Source of the DNA: Didymodactylos carnosus | Taxonomy: Eukaryota > Rotifera > Eurotatoria > Philodinida > Philodinidae | Direction: 5' to 3' | Length of the DNA: 45,247 nt | Assembly (NCBI GenBank): GCA_905250885.1 | Contig: CAJNOQ010000614.1 | Span: 1 to 45,247, forward strand | Shown here: piece after piece, positions 36,317-45,247 of the stretch | Position numbering within the stretch: the stretch's first letter is position 1 | Layout of the letters: each line of letters starts with the position of its first letter | The notes under the pieces: generated by a model | Databases searched by the model: none | Told to the model about the DNA's origin: nothing | The model's input: only the letters and a program-made list of their open reading frames with translations | Made by a program: the position numbers and the translations under genes

Positions 36317-37683
36317 TATAAATAATATTTATGTTTATGAACAATTTCTATTTGAAATTCTTCATTTATCAAGAAACCCTCTCTCTATACTGTCTGTCCT
36401 CATTGAGTAAATACTCAAATTTCAACATTTATTATTCGAAGGCTACCAACTAGTGAAAATATATGATGCTGAAATGTTAAAATACCTTTCTCTTTTCTTT
36501 TAGCTTTGCATATCATATTTAATACAATTATGAAGAAATTGTCAAATAGTTACAATTAGATTACAAGTATTTCAGTTTATGAGACTATTGCTGTTAATGT
36601 TCATGGAGTTTATTTTTTCCGATAAATCACTCTCTCTCGATTCTATTGTTTTGTCAAACGAACGATCCCATTGAACGAACACAAGGTTTTTCCTCTTTTT
36701 TTCGTCCATGTTTTTCTTGTTTTGGTGGCAAAAAGAAGAAAAAAAAGACCAAACAACCACCCATCAATTATTAGACAAAAAAAGAGAGAAAAAAAAGATG
36801 TAGAAAAGGAACTCGCCCTCTATGTATTACGTAAAAAAGAAGAGAAAATAAACGTCACGCGAATGAATGAGAACGAAATAGCCAGCTGATTATATAGTAT
36901 TAGTATAGAAGAAAGAAGACTACTGACACTTTAACTTGTGATTTCGATAAATAAATATTATGGATAAATTTAACATGTTAATAAAATAATCTATTTAAAA
37001 AAACAGAAGAAACATACAAAAAATCATCGATACAAAACACAACTAAAACATAAATTATATATAGAAAATATGAATGAGATGCAGAATTAAAAATTTTCTT
37101 CGGCAATATTTTGTAGTCAAAGAACGATTAGTTGACTACTATTATACAGTAAAGAAAAAGGTGGTTTCGACCTTTACTCAAAAATGTATCATGTTGTTGA
37201 AATGGTAAGTTATATTTTATTATAAACTAATAGATAATAACTATAGAATTTATCTTATCTCATTTTAAATAGGTCAATTACTAAATGATAAATGGGATCT
37301 AGAAAACTAGTTACTATAGATTTCAAGTTTAAACAATGTGTGTATTAAAAAAAAGTCATTAAATCGACATCATTTTGAGATCAGATAATCTTTAAACATC
37401 TAGTTTAAAACATCAGTAATCATAGTTAAAAATACTAATACACATAATAGTTGATATTATTCAACAATACTTTTGTTTTAGCGTTGCAATCAGTTTCAAT
37501 CGATATATAACGGATAAATATTAAAGAATTAATAACAATGAATAGCAATGAAAAAACTGTAATTGTTTTTGTTGATAAATAATGTCATATATATAGGAGA
37601 CTCTAATAAGAATAATAACTCATCCACACTTCCTACTAATAACTGTGATAAAAGAAACATTATGGTTTAACTTATTTGGACGA
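36317..37683. other. Intergenic region with possible 5' UTR intron of the secreted-protein gene
   Basis: The right part probably holds the promoter of the gene at 37684. A donor ATG|GTAAGT at 37205 and an acceptor TTTTGTTTTAG ending at 37481 could form a 277-nt 5' UTR intron. If spliced, a short upstream frame of 18 codons (ATG at 37184) ends in TAA well before the main ATG. Frames around 36572-36889 are Lys-rich A-tract artefacts. Confidence 0.3.
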
Positions 37684-38787
37684 ATGTTTTATATCGTTTC
37701 AGTCGTTATTATTTTAATACAATCTACATGCTTTTTGTCTGCAGACATATACGTTGATAGAGAAGAATTTTTAAATAATGGCTACTCTGATATATTATCG
37801 TCAAAAGATATTGACAAATATTTTACTTTGGTAACGACAATCGATAAACCAATTCATTTAAAAAAATCTTATGGTATGCAAGATTTATCGATTAATTATT
37901 ATCCTGGTACAATGAATATTATTTTGTCTGTTCCACACGATGGTGATTTAAAGTCAAATTTATATACCCGACCACCAGGTGGCTGTAAAAAAATAAATTC
38001 ATCATCAACAAAATGTGTATATCAACATCCATGTACAATGCCGTATAAAATGAATCAAATTGATTGTCATATTCCACGAGGTCGTGATACAAATACACGT
38101 TTATTAGCATTAGCATTAAGATATGAATTAAATCAAATAATGAATTTAAAACCATTTATTATTATAAATCGTATTCAACGATCAAAAGTTGATATGAATC
38201 GATTCATTGACGAAGCAACATTTGGTTCTGGAACAAGCATGAAAGCATGGATGTTATATCACTTTTATATTCAACATGCACGTGAATTAATTGTTCGAAA
38301 CATTGGTAAAGGTATTTTGTTTGATATTCATTCTCAAGATCATATTGAAAATTGGGTAGAAATTGGTTACTCAATAACGAGTAGACAGTTACAAAATGGT
38401 AAATATTCATTTAGGAAATCGACGCTAACATCGACACTACCATTTAATGAAACAGAACTCATTACTGGTTACAAATCATTAGGATATTTTATTGAAAAAT
38501 ATAATTATCGAGCAACACCGTCGCCGAGTCATCCTAAACCATCCTATTCATCTTACTATGAATGGGGCTATATCATTGACGAATATGGAGCCAAAACGCG
38601 TGCAGATAATTTTAGTGCAATTATGATTGAATCTCCATCGAAACAATTATTAAACAAAACACGTCTATTTCTCTATGCCAAATCCTTGGCAAGAGCTTTA
38701 GCTGACTATTTGAATGAGCTAAAGATGATAAAATTCATCTGTTTTCCTCCAAATCCTGGATTACCCAAACTAAATGTGAAACCTTAA
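37684..38787 (+). CDS. Secreted N-formylglutamate amidohydrolase-like protein
   Basis: This is an intact single-exon frame of 367 residues. The ATG at 37684 is chosen because it opens a signal peptide (MFYIVSVVIILIQSTCFLSA); the frame stays open upstream only through a GTG at 37645. Motifs in the order of the N-formylglutamate amidohydrolase/zinc-amidohydrolase superfamily are visible: SVPHDG (82-87), PRGRDTNT (131-138), IQRSKVDMNR (164-173), FDIHSQDH (213-220) with ENWVEIGY (222-229), and a late ESPS (316-319). His85, Asp172, Asn173-Arg and the DIH His216 are plausible metal or catalytic residues by analogy. Cysteines near 101, 111, 115 and 128 suggest disulfides in an extracellular or lysosomal setting. 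The substrate is unknown. It lies between transposons and is the only clear plus-strand gene; lack of introns could reflect retroposition or transfer, which I cannot decide here. Confidence 0.65.
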   Translation: MFYIVSVVIILIQSTCFLSADIYVDREEFLNNGYSDILSSKDIDKYFTLVTTIDKPIHLKKSYGMQDLSINYYPGTMNIILSVPHDGDLKSNLYTRPPGGCKKINSSSTKCVYQHPCTMPYKMNQIDCHIPRGRDTNTRLLALALRYELNQIMNLKPFIIINRIQRSKVDMNRFIDEATFGSGTSMKAWMLYHFYIQHARELIVRNIGKGILFDIHSQDHIENWVEIGYSITSRQLQNGKYSFRKSTLTSTLPFNETELITGYKSLGYFIEKYNYRATPSPSHPKPSYSSYYEWGYIIDEYGAKTRADNFSAIMIESPSKQLLNKTRLFLYAKSLARALADYLNELKMIKFICFPPNPGLPKLNVKP

Positions 38788-38924
38788 CTAATTTTTTATA
38801 TTGAATACGAAACTTTTTTATCTACAAAACTCTTAGAGATTCAGACGAGAAAAGCGAAACTATTAAAAGTTAGAAATGACTGACGAGTGGGTCGAATTAA
38901 AAGTAGCCCGGCAGTTGCACTGGA

Positions 38925-39474
38925 AGGAATAAATAATACATGTCTGCAAAAGGCAAATCTGACGCAAAAAAGAGTACAGAAAAACTGGTTTTCAGTTTCC
39001 TTTCGTGAATTAGGAACGGTTCAACAGTTCACGTTCATAGGAACGACGGACGACTAGATCCGTCGAACGAGAACTATAGTTGTTTAAACGAGGAACTGCT
39101 GTAGTTCTTGTTCAAGTGATTCATATAGCAAACATTGTTTTATTATTCATTCATTTTGAATAATCTTTAGAGTCTTAAGAGATTTGATACTTTTCGTTTC
39201 CTTCTGTTTTTTTATCAGACTATTTTGTCGCGTCACTCACATGTTAAAGGAGACACAGATCTACTAGAGCACCAGAAACACAGATTCGGCATATCGAACA
39301 GTTCCTCGTTTAAAAACAACTATAGTTCTCGATCGACGGATCTAGTCGTCCGTCGTTCCTATGAACGTGAACTGTTGGACCATTCCTAGTTTACGAACGG
39401 AAACTGAAAACCAGTTTTCTGCACTCTTTTTTTCGCCTGATTTGCCTTTTGCAGACATCTATTATTATCCATTT
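38925..39474. mobile_element. Foldback element with ~175-bp inverted arms
   Basis: Left arm 38925-39103 and right arm 39301-39474 are inverted copies with few differences; both include ATGTCTGCAAAAGGCAAATC, ACTGGTTTTCAGTTTCC and GAACGACGGACGACTAGATC. The ~200-bp centre has no reading frame. The target duplication is unclear. An AATAAA at 38928 in its left margin is about 140 nt past the stop of the upstream gene and could serve as its poly(A) signal. Confidence 0.75.
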
Positions 39475-41035
39475 CAAAAAAGAAAGACCATGGCCATTTG
39501 TTTAATAACTTTTTCTAGGATGTAGCTACGGAGCTGCGGTTTTCACTAGTCGAAAGAAAAATGTTGGGGCAATAAGAAAAACCAAAAATTATTGCCCCCA
39601 AATCACCTGTAGGTGGTGCACCCTGCGAAGATATTTTGCGAAAGATGTCACACCACTGAAAAAGTTTCGGATTTTAACTTTTGAGACGACAGGCAGGTAG
39701 CCCGGACTGAGATATTCGTTGCTAGAACGGTCCCAGGTCGTTAGCTTACAAGGTTCTGGAGCTAGAAAGGTTCTCCGGAGACCACGCTAACTCGGTCCGA
39801 ACACGTCGGAAGATCTCGAAAAGACTTGAAACATAGGTTACCAAATGTGTTGATTAACGTGGCAATGTTTGTTTTTGACTAGAAGTTGACCCAAGGTCAT
39901 CAGGGTATTTTTAATGAAAAACGGATTTTTGCATGAAGCCTGTCAAAACTAGAGTTGTTGTATATCAGCCATTTTAAGTCAGAAACACACTAAATTTATA
40001 GGAAACACTTAGAATAGTGTATTGATGCTGAACGAGTTCTCAAATATGAGATTCAGCGGATTTAAACGTCAGAGGGCTTCTGGAAACCTCCTGTAAAACC
40101 TTAGCCTGGAAAACCCACAATTTTGCAGTTTTACAAGCGCTATCTGATTTATGGTCATTTTTCATATATCTACCAAAAATTTGGTATGTTTCTGACTTAA
40201 AATGGCTGATATACTATTCTCAGGTAAAAAATCGTATTAAGCAGGTAAAATGGAGTACATCTTGACATTCTGACATAATTTAGATGGATCTTGACTAGGC
40301 TATGAGTTTTTAATTTTACTTAAAAATGGGCAAAAATGGATTATTTCACCTAATATAGGTTTTCACTAGGTTTTTGGAACTTATTTTGAAAAACAAATGT
40401 TGTTGTGAGAATCAGCGTGATAGGTTACCTATATATCCATTGGTTTTTGGAATTATCACACCTAAAGAAATATTGATCTTGGAACGCTCAGGAAATCCGA
40501 TATCACGCCTGAACCAGAAAAAATTCTAAGTTCCCTTCGTTCTTATTTTGCAAAGGACACTTTGGACTATCTATCTATGAGAAAAACTAATAGATTGCCA
40601 TCTCATTTTCCGGAGATCCCAACTGTCTTTCCAAATATAACATAGAAAACCGGTCTTCGGAATGGTTTCGGAAAAGGTTTTGCTTATGAAATCGTAGAGA
40701 AAACTGTCTTGTTTTGATTGTTGAAAACCGCAGGTCTCTATCTTTTATCATTTTAGCTATTCGAAAAACAACCCAGTGCCTTATATTTCGGCGCCGGTAA
40801 TGGTTGTGTTTTAAACTGATATCTTTTTAGAATAGTGAGAGAAGGTAAGAAGAAATGTTTCTTAGTATGTCTTTGGGATTCCGTTGCAAGATGTGTTATT
40901 ACACACGTTTTAATCTATGTGCCTTTTTACTAAATGACAATGTCAAAGAATGTCATTATGGCGTTCTTTTCACCCTGTATCTCAGAAAGGAAAAACAATA
41001 ATAACCCTCAAGCAAAACCTCTCTAGCAGAAATAT
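39475..41035. other. Non-coding stretch with one inverted-repeat element
   Basis: Apart from the inverted repeat at 39960-40213, I see no gene or clear repeat. The part at 39680-39830 is less AT-rich than its surroundings and may be an old insertion. Confidence 0.4.
39960..40213. repeat. Inverted repeat with ~43-bp arms (MITE-like)
   Basis: Both arms, read inward, begin GTATATCAGCCATTTTAAGT and continue to about 43 bp with a few differences (39960-40002 and 40170-40213). The centre is about 170 bp and non-coding. The TATA at each tip makes the exact target site ambiguous. Confidence 0.65.
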
Positions 41036-41260
41036 CTAGATGCCTTTGCTGGTGCATCGACCGATTTTGTTTATTCATTTAGCTAGATGCTGCTGCTGGG
41101 GCATCGACTTGTCTAGATGCATCGATCAGTGTATCGCACATAAGTCGCCAGATACCAGCCAAAACGACGCATTTACCCTTTTATTTTGTGGACCAGAGTC
41201 GATGCATCGAGCGATGTAGCTAGATAAGTCGATGCTCCAGCAGCAGCATCTAGCTAAATG
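41036..41260. repeat. Compound inverted repeat rich in GATGCATCGA words
   Basis: Left arm from 41076 and right arm ending at 41260 both read CATTTAGCTAGATGCTGCTG inward and stay paired for about 43 bp. A diverged extra copy of the arm core (TAGATGCCTTTGCTGGTGCA) lies just outside at 41037. ATCGA, GATGC and CTAGATG words recur throughout, so the region can form several alternative hairpins. No reading frame. Confidence 0.65.
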
Positions 41261-41910
41261 AGTAAAAAAAATCTACTTATCTAGCGCGTCTAGTCATTTT
41301 CGCAGCAGAGAAAAAGCCGATGCAAGGTCTTTTTTTTTAGCTGGGGCTCTCTGATATAGGAAGTTGGTTTGGTTTAAGCTTTCTTTATTTAATCATAAGA
41401 TAGAAAATTTAAGGATAGAAGTTAGTAGTTTATCAGAAATTAAGTATTGAGGGTAGCGCTTACTATGAAAAATGATCAGTTCTTTGAGTTGTACGAAACT
41501 GGATACTTAAATCAAAGATTCCCCATCCTGGCTGCCACAAGAACTAAAGATATTGAAAAGCTCTGGTCAGTGTTCCTGGACGGATCCGTGCCGGAAACAC
41601 ACAGAATCCGGAAACACAGCAGACATCATCGAGAACCTGGTATAGTATGATTTCCTGGATGATTTCCGGAATTTCTGATGATTTTTGATATAGATCCGGC
41701 CGGTTTAATGAACCTGAATGTTTGAACGGCTTCGTGTGAAAAATTGAGAATAACATTAAAGTAAATCATTATACACAAAAGGAAAGTAATTTCAGTTAAC
41801 GTTAAACTTCCTGTATCAGAAAGTTATTATTGTTTTTCATTTCTGAGATATAAAGTGAAAAAGAATAACATGTAGTGAAAAGGCACGTAGACTAAAATAT
41901 GTTTTCTTCT

Positions 41911-42060
41911 GTTCAGAAGTCTTCTGAAGTCTCTCGAATACTAGGAAGTCCGATGAAGTTTAATGAAATCCTTTGAAGTCCCATGAAGTCTCACGAAGTC
42001 CATTGAGGTCCTATGAAGTCTCACGAAGTCCATTGAGATCCTATGAAGTCTCATAAAGTC
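41911..42060. repeat. Decamer tandem repeat with 30-bp higher-order period
   Basis: From 41941 to 42060 the sequence is twelve decamers of the form NNNTGAAGTC, grouped in four 30-bp units; units at 42001-42030 and 42031-42060 differ at only three positions. More diverged decamers reach back to about 41911. The 10-bp period is close to one DNA helical turn. Confidence 0.8.
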
Positions 42061-42258
42061 TGGGATTTTCGAAGACACTAAGTTTACACATAGTTCAAAA
42101 AGGAATCACACAACTGTCTCGTTTTCGTTGATCTTATTTTAATAGAAATATAAACTACAGTCGTCATGCAAATCTCCAGAGGAGAATATCGAGCCACCCA
42201 AACTCAGAAACACATGGTAACATGTGTTTGAATAGTCTTTTGAAGGAGTGTCTATTCT

Positions 42259-42313
42259 ACAAGCAGCCACGACCGGTTTCGACCTTGCTTAAGGGTCTCA
42301 TCAGGTGGCTTGT
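42259..42313 (-). ncRNA. Hammerhead ribozyme, copy 1
   Basis: On the minus strand: stem I 5' side ACAA-GCCAC, core CTGATGA (42304-42298), stem II GACC/GGTC with loop CTTAAGCAA, core GAAA, minimal palindromic stem III in ACCGGT, cleavage after C at 42271, and stem I 3' side GTGGC-TGC-TTGT. All invariant core bases are present. Stem I has an internal TGC bulge of the kind used for tertiary contacts. Stem III has no loop, so activity would need a dimer or a longer concatemer. Confidence 0.8.
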
Positions 42314-42505
42314 TCATATTCATTATAACCCCAAGGTTACAACAAAAACCGAATATTCAACTCTTATATAAAATAAGAGAGAACCGGTATTAAGATGTAT
42401 GACTGCAACTAGATTAAACAAGCAGCCATAACCGATTCTCTCTTATTTTATATAAGAGTTGAATATTCGGTTTTTGTTGTAACCTTTGGGTTATGATGAA
42501 TATGG

Positions 42506-42560
42506 ACAAGCCACCTGATGAGACCCTTAAGCAAGGTCGAAACCGGTCGTGGCTGCTTGT
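42506..42560 (+). ncRNA. Hammerhead ribozyme, copy 2
   Basis: On the plus strand: stem I 5' side ACAA (42506-42509) and GCCAC (42510-42514), CTGATGA (42515-42521), stem II GACC (42522-42525) with GGTC (42535-42538), GAAA (42539-42542), palindromic stem III ACCGGT (42542-42547), predicted cleavage after C42548, stem I 3' side GTGGC (42549-42553), bulge TGC, TTGT (42557-42560). It is identical to copy 1 over the ribozyme. This is a type I hammerhead with a two-to-three pair stem III, the minimal dimer-type architecture. Confidence 0.8.
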
Positions 42561-42567
42561 AGAATAT

Positions 42568-43746
42568 GATTCATGGAATGTATCAATACGCAAAACCATT
42601 CTCTATTAGAATACAAATTAGTAGTATTACAAATTTTATTGTCTTTTTTCTTTACTAAGATTTGTTGAGAATCGGGGGAGGTAATATCATGAAAAATGCG
42701 AAGGTTTAATAGATGGACGTTTAATTGACCTTTAAAAATAAAACAAAATAAAAAAACAGATTATTATTATCAAATGAAGGATTTTGTGGATCGAATACTT
42801 TATTAATATTATTTGAAATAATGGTAAATAAAGTTTTGTAACACGATTTCGATTATTTTTTTTTCATCATTATTAATAAATGTTGACCAGAACTACGACA
42901 TGAAAGAACATTACGTAAAAAATTTATTGCTCGACTATAAAGCCAAGGTGAACTAAAAAAATATTTAAAAAAGCCTTCTATTTTTTTTTCTTCAGTTTTT
43001 TGAAAGGTATTTTTAAATCATATGAAGTGATTTCAACAAGATCATGTTTTTGACGATATTTGTATGTTAAGTCGGTTTGTTGAACTGTTATTGTACATCG
43101 ATATTTAGGATGAGACTATTTTTATTTTCTTTAAATGACCATCAACTTTTTTATGCTATTTCTTTGTAAAAAGAAGTAAATGAAGCTATCTAAATGATTT
43201 GTACATGAAAATGAATGAAAAAATGACCAACACTAATTATGCAAGAAAATAAATATTCTAATCAAGACATTTGGCATATCTTCATCGAATTTTTCCATGT
43301 TTATTTTTTTTCTTTGAAAAATACAATAAAAAAACTCATGTCCTTTCTTGTTGCGTCGATCTTTCATAAATAGAATGTGGACTATCTATTTGTATACGAA
43401 ACATAGACTAAATTCTCACTTTGAAATAAGAGAAAAAGAATTCTTTTCCGTTCTTCCAATTCAAAAAGTACTAACTATATCCACCAATAAAATTCCGTGA
43501 CGTGAGTCGCGTCGCAACTTTTTAAACTCAGCTAGATTGTCCTGCAATAGCCGCAATTACTGTCGGCATGAGTCGCGTCGCGAAATAGCAATATGATAGT
43601 GATTGCGCTAAGAAAAACTATACTGAATTCTTAAGAATGGAATTGATGCAGATTTAGAGTCCTGCCGCGAGATCGCAAGTGTGTAGCGATCGCGCTGTGA
43701 CTATGAAATCGCGACTGGACTCCTACAAAATATTTTTTCTAAAAAA
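42568..43746. other. Non-coding stretch, CpG-bearing toward the right
   Basis: AT-rich to about 43480. From there, words such as GAGTCGCGTCGC and GCGATCGCG appear, apparently diverged outliers of the 31-bp tandem repeat that follows. No gene seen. Confidence 0.45.
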
Positions 43747-43860
43747 CATGAGTTTACCAAGATCACGACGTGATAACGTGAGTTTATAGCGATCGCGACG
43801 CGACACCCATGAATTTATAGTGATCACGATCGTGACATCGTGATCGCGTCGCGACTTAGG
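43747..43860. repeat. 31-bp tandem repeat, CpG-rich and palindromic
   Basis: Three units of about 31 bp start at 43747, 43777 and 43808, each of the form CRTGARTTTAYARYGATCRC followed by GACG-TGACA-like sequence; a partial fourth ends near 43860. The GATCGCGACGCGAC core is self-complementary and unusually CpG-rich for this AT-rich DNA. Confidence 0.65.
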
Positions 43861-44364
43861 CGTGATCATCGACCTGGGAAGTATAGTCGGTGAATCGGAT
43901 CTTGTCTAATCAATGCAGAATTTAATTCTGCATCTAATGATGGTAAATTCACCTTTATATAAACATCACCTTGTCGTGAAATTCTTTCCAGTTAAACATT
44001 TTATCAATATTATATTCACTAAATATTCATTAATGGAAAAGTTAGTTTCAAAATTTCTGACTTTAAGTTGTCGAAAAACTTCTCATTTATTATTTATTAT
44101 ATTTACGGTTTAACAGTAACGCACGGCTCGTAATCATATCTTGCAAGGGAGTATGCTCCTTCAAACGAAACGCTCTGAAGGCCGATCAGAGGATAGGGGT
44201 AGTATTGATCTATTCTAGATAGTCTTATGATCTCCCCTTGATTATGACAATGAATACTTGATAGAGGGTGGAATATACTCTTTCATCAATCGCAGAGACC
44301 TCTCCTTCATCTTGCACATATTTGCTTTTCGCGCTGAATCTGTTGTCAGAGAAAAGCAAGGTAA

Positions 44365-45129
44365 CAAATATCAAAAGTGAAACAAGATTCGTTTATCATC
44401 CTTTTTCGTGTGAAAGAATGTCCGTCAGTGATGAAAGTGACCCTTGTCAAAGGTTCAACACAGAGAAAATTCGTCACGAAATATGTCGATTCCTCCGCTG
44501 CTCAATATATTTTTCATTCAGTCACTATTTAGCATACACTAGAAGGAAGAGAAGATCCCATCTATCATGCTCCTAGAATATACCACGGTCAACCAGTGAT
44601 TCACGTTCCTCAACGTCGGTTTGGTCCTCCGCCCATTCGTAAAGAATCTCAACAGTATCAAATCCATCTGGACCAAATGAACTATATCACGTTTATCCCA
44701 TCTGCTCTATATACTGATGGCATATCACAAGAGAAAGGGAAGAGAAGAAACCTTCTTATCTAGTAGAATATGTATCGAAGGGCCCATAACCAGTTTGAAG
44801 ACCAAGCGAAAAACTTTGGTCAGGTATTTCGTTGGTAGCACTCTGTTTCTTTCTAGAAAACTAGTTTCTCATACGAATTGTTGTTTCGTTTCTACACTTT
44901 CGAATACCTTTCATACAGTACTTTCGTCCTCTGTTTGGGATTACAACGTATGGAGGCAAGTAGATTTTATGAATATAAATATCATACTTTGATCAGCACT
45001 GTAATTTATTTCTTCGGCACTCTCGTTCGCATGGGAGGAATACCAAAAACAAATCTTGGGGGAAGTGGTAAGCTATTTATTATACTTTTCGGTTGTTCGA
45101 GAATCATGCTCTCTAAAAAGAATCCGTAG
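44365..45129 (+). pseudogene. Decayed coding frame of unknown family
   Basis: One plus-strand frame holds protein-like segments broken by few stops: KVTLVKGSTQRKFVTKYVDS, stop at 44530, then HTLEGREDPIYHAPRIYH and HVPQRRFGPPPIRKESQQ to a double stop at 44761, then NMYRRAHNQFEDQAKNFGQV, two more stops, and FYEYKYHTLISTVIYFFGTL up to a donor-like GTG|GTAAGC near 45069. Base composition is less AT-rich than the surroundings. It may be an old transposon or host gene remnant. I do not recognise the family. Confidence 0.35.
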
Positions 45130-45247
45130 CTTACAAAACGAATATCGGTTTTGGCATTTGCTCCTAATAGAAACCGATATCCGTATCGTACAGTCCTGCA
45201 TACCCGTTTCGCAGAATACGTTTCAACGTTTTTTCTCTGGTACAAAA

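Larger units (their letters stand above)
42253..42567. mobile_element. Near-perfect inverted repeat carrying two hammerhead ribozymes
   Basis: Arms 42253-42390 and 42428-42567 are inverted copies of about 138 bp with a handful of differences, separated by a ~37-bp spacer. Each arm has one hammerhead motif that reads outward. The spacer's right edge (42418-42428) repeats ACAAGCAGCCA, the same word that opens the left arm at 42259, so the left arm plus spacer looks like one ~159-bp repeat unit followed by the start of a second unit that then inverts. Hammerheads in this sparse form are known from Penelope-like elements and retrozymes; no reverse transcriptase is encoded nearby, so this is a fragment or nonautonomous derivative. 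Confidence 0.75.

Noticed and set aside
36572-36889. Overlapping Lys/Arg-rich frames on both strands
   Set aside because: They result from A-rich and T-rich tracts.
42414-42599. 61-codon minus-strand frame
   Set aside because: It lies across the hammerhead-bearing inverted repeat, which explains the sequence better as RNA.
1-45247. CRISPR arrays, bacterial operons, rRNA genes
   Set aside because: None seen; GT-AG introns and animal proteins show this is eukaryotic nuclear DNA.

Overview
The window is nuclear DNA of an AT-rich invertebrate animal. Protein genes are cut by GT-AG introns that mostly measure 54-73 nt, while intergenic DNA is long and full of small inverted-repeat transposons. 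The intron size, the AT-rich codons, and a Penelope/retrozyme-type hammerhead ribozyme fit a rotifer, most likely a bdelloid. That placement is an inference; nothing here is diagnostic by itself.

Layout. (1) 397-1326, minus: an intronless gene for the RNase P/MRP protein subunit p30 (RPP30). (2) 2139-16088, minus: a complete class VII unconventional myosin. I could chain it from ATG to stop as 31 coding exons, 2,223 codons plus stop (human MYO7A has 2,215 residues). It includes a tiny first exon 4.07 kb upstream of exon 2 and a likely 6-nt micro-exon. (3) 20515-27739, minus: one gene, or two adjacent genes, coding for three OTU-like domains. The nucleophilic Cys position reads Asp, Ser and Asn in the three domains, so all look like pseudo-deubiquitinases. 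(4) 27.7-37.6 kb: a transposon-rich stretch with a membrane-protein frame split by a TA-flanked MITE, three decayed copies of a small unknown two-exon gene, and several hAT-like and mariner-like MITEs. (5) 37684-38787, plus: an intact single-exon secreted protein resembling N-formylglutamate amidohydrolases. (6) 38.8-45.2 kb: foldback elements, decamer and 31-bp tandem repeats, an inverted repeat carrying two divergent hammerhead ribozymes, and a decayed coding frame at the right edge.

The host genes do not form an operon and I see no functional link between them. The most notable items are the hammerhead pair at 42.25-42.57 kb, the triple degenerate OTU protein, the 6-nt myosin exon, the MITE whose empty site survives in a nearby duplicate, and the MITE that splits a reading frame exactly at a TA. 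Exon borders come from reading GT/AG sites, phase and family similarity by eye; no alignment, folding or database search was run.
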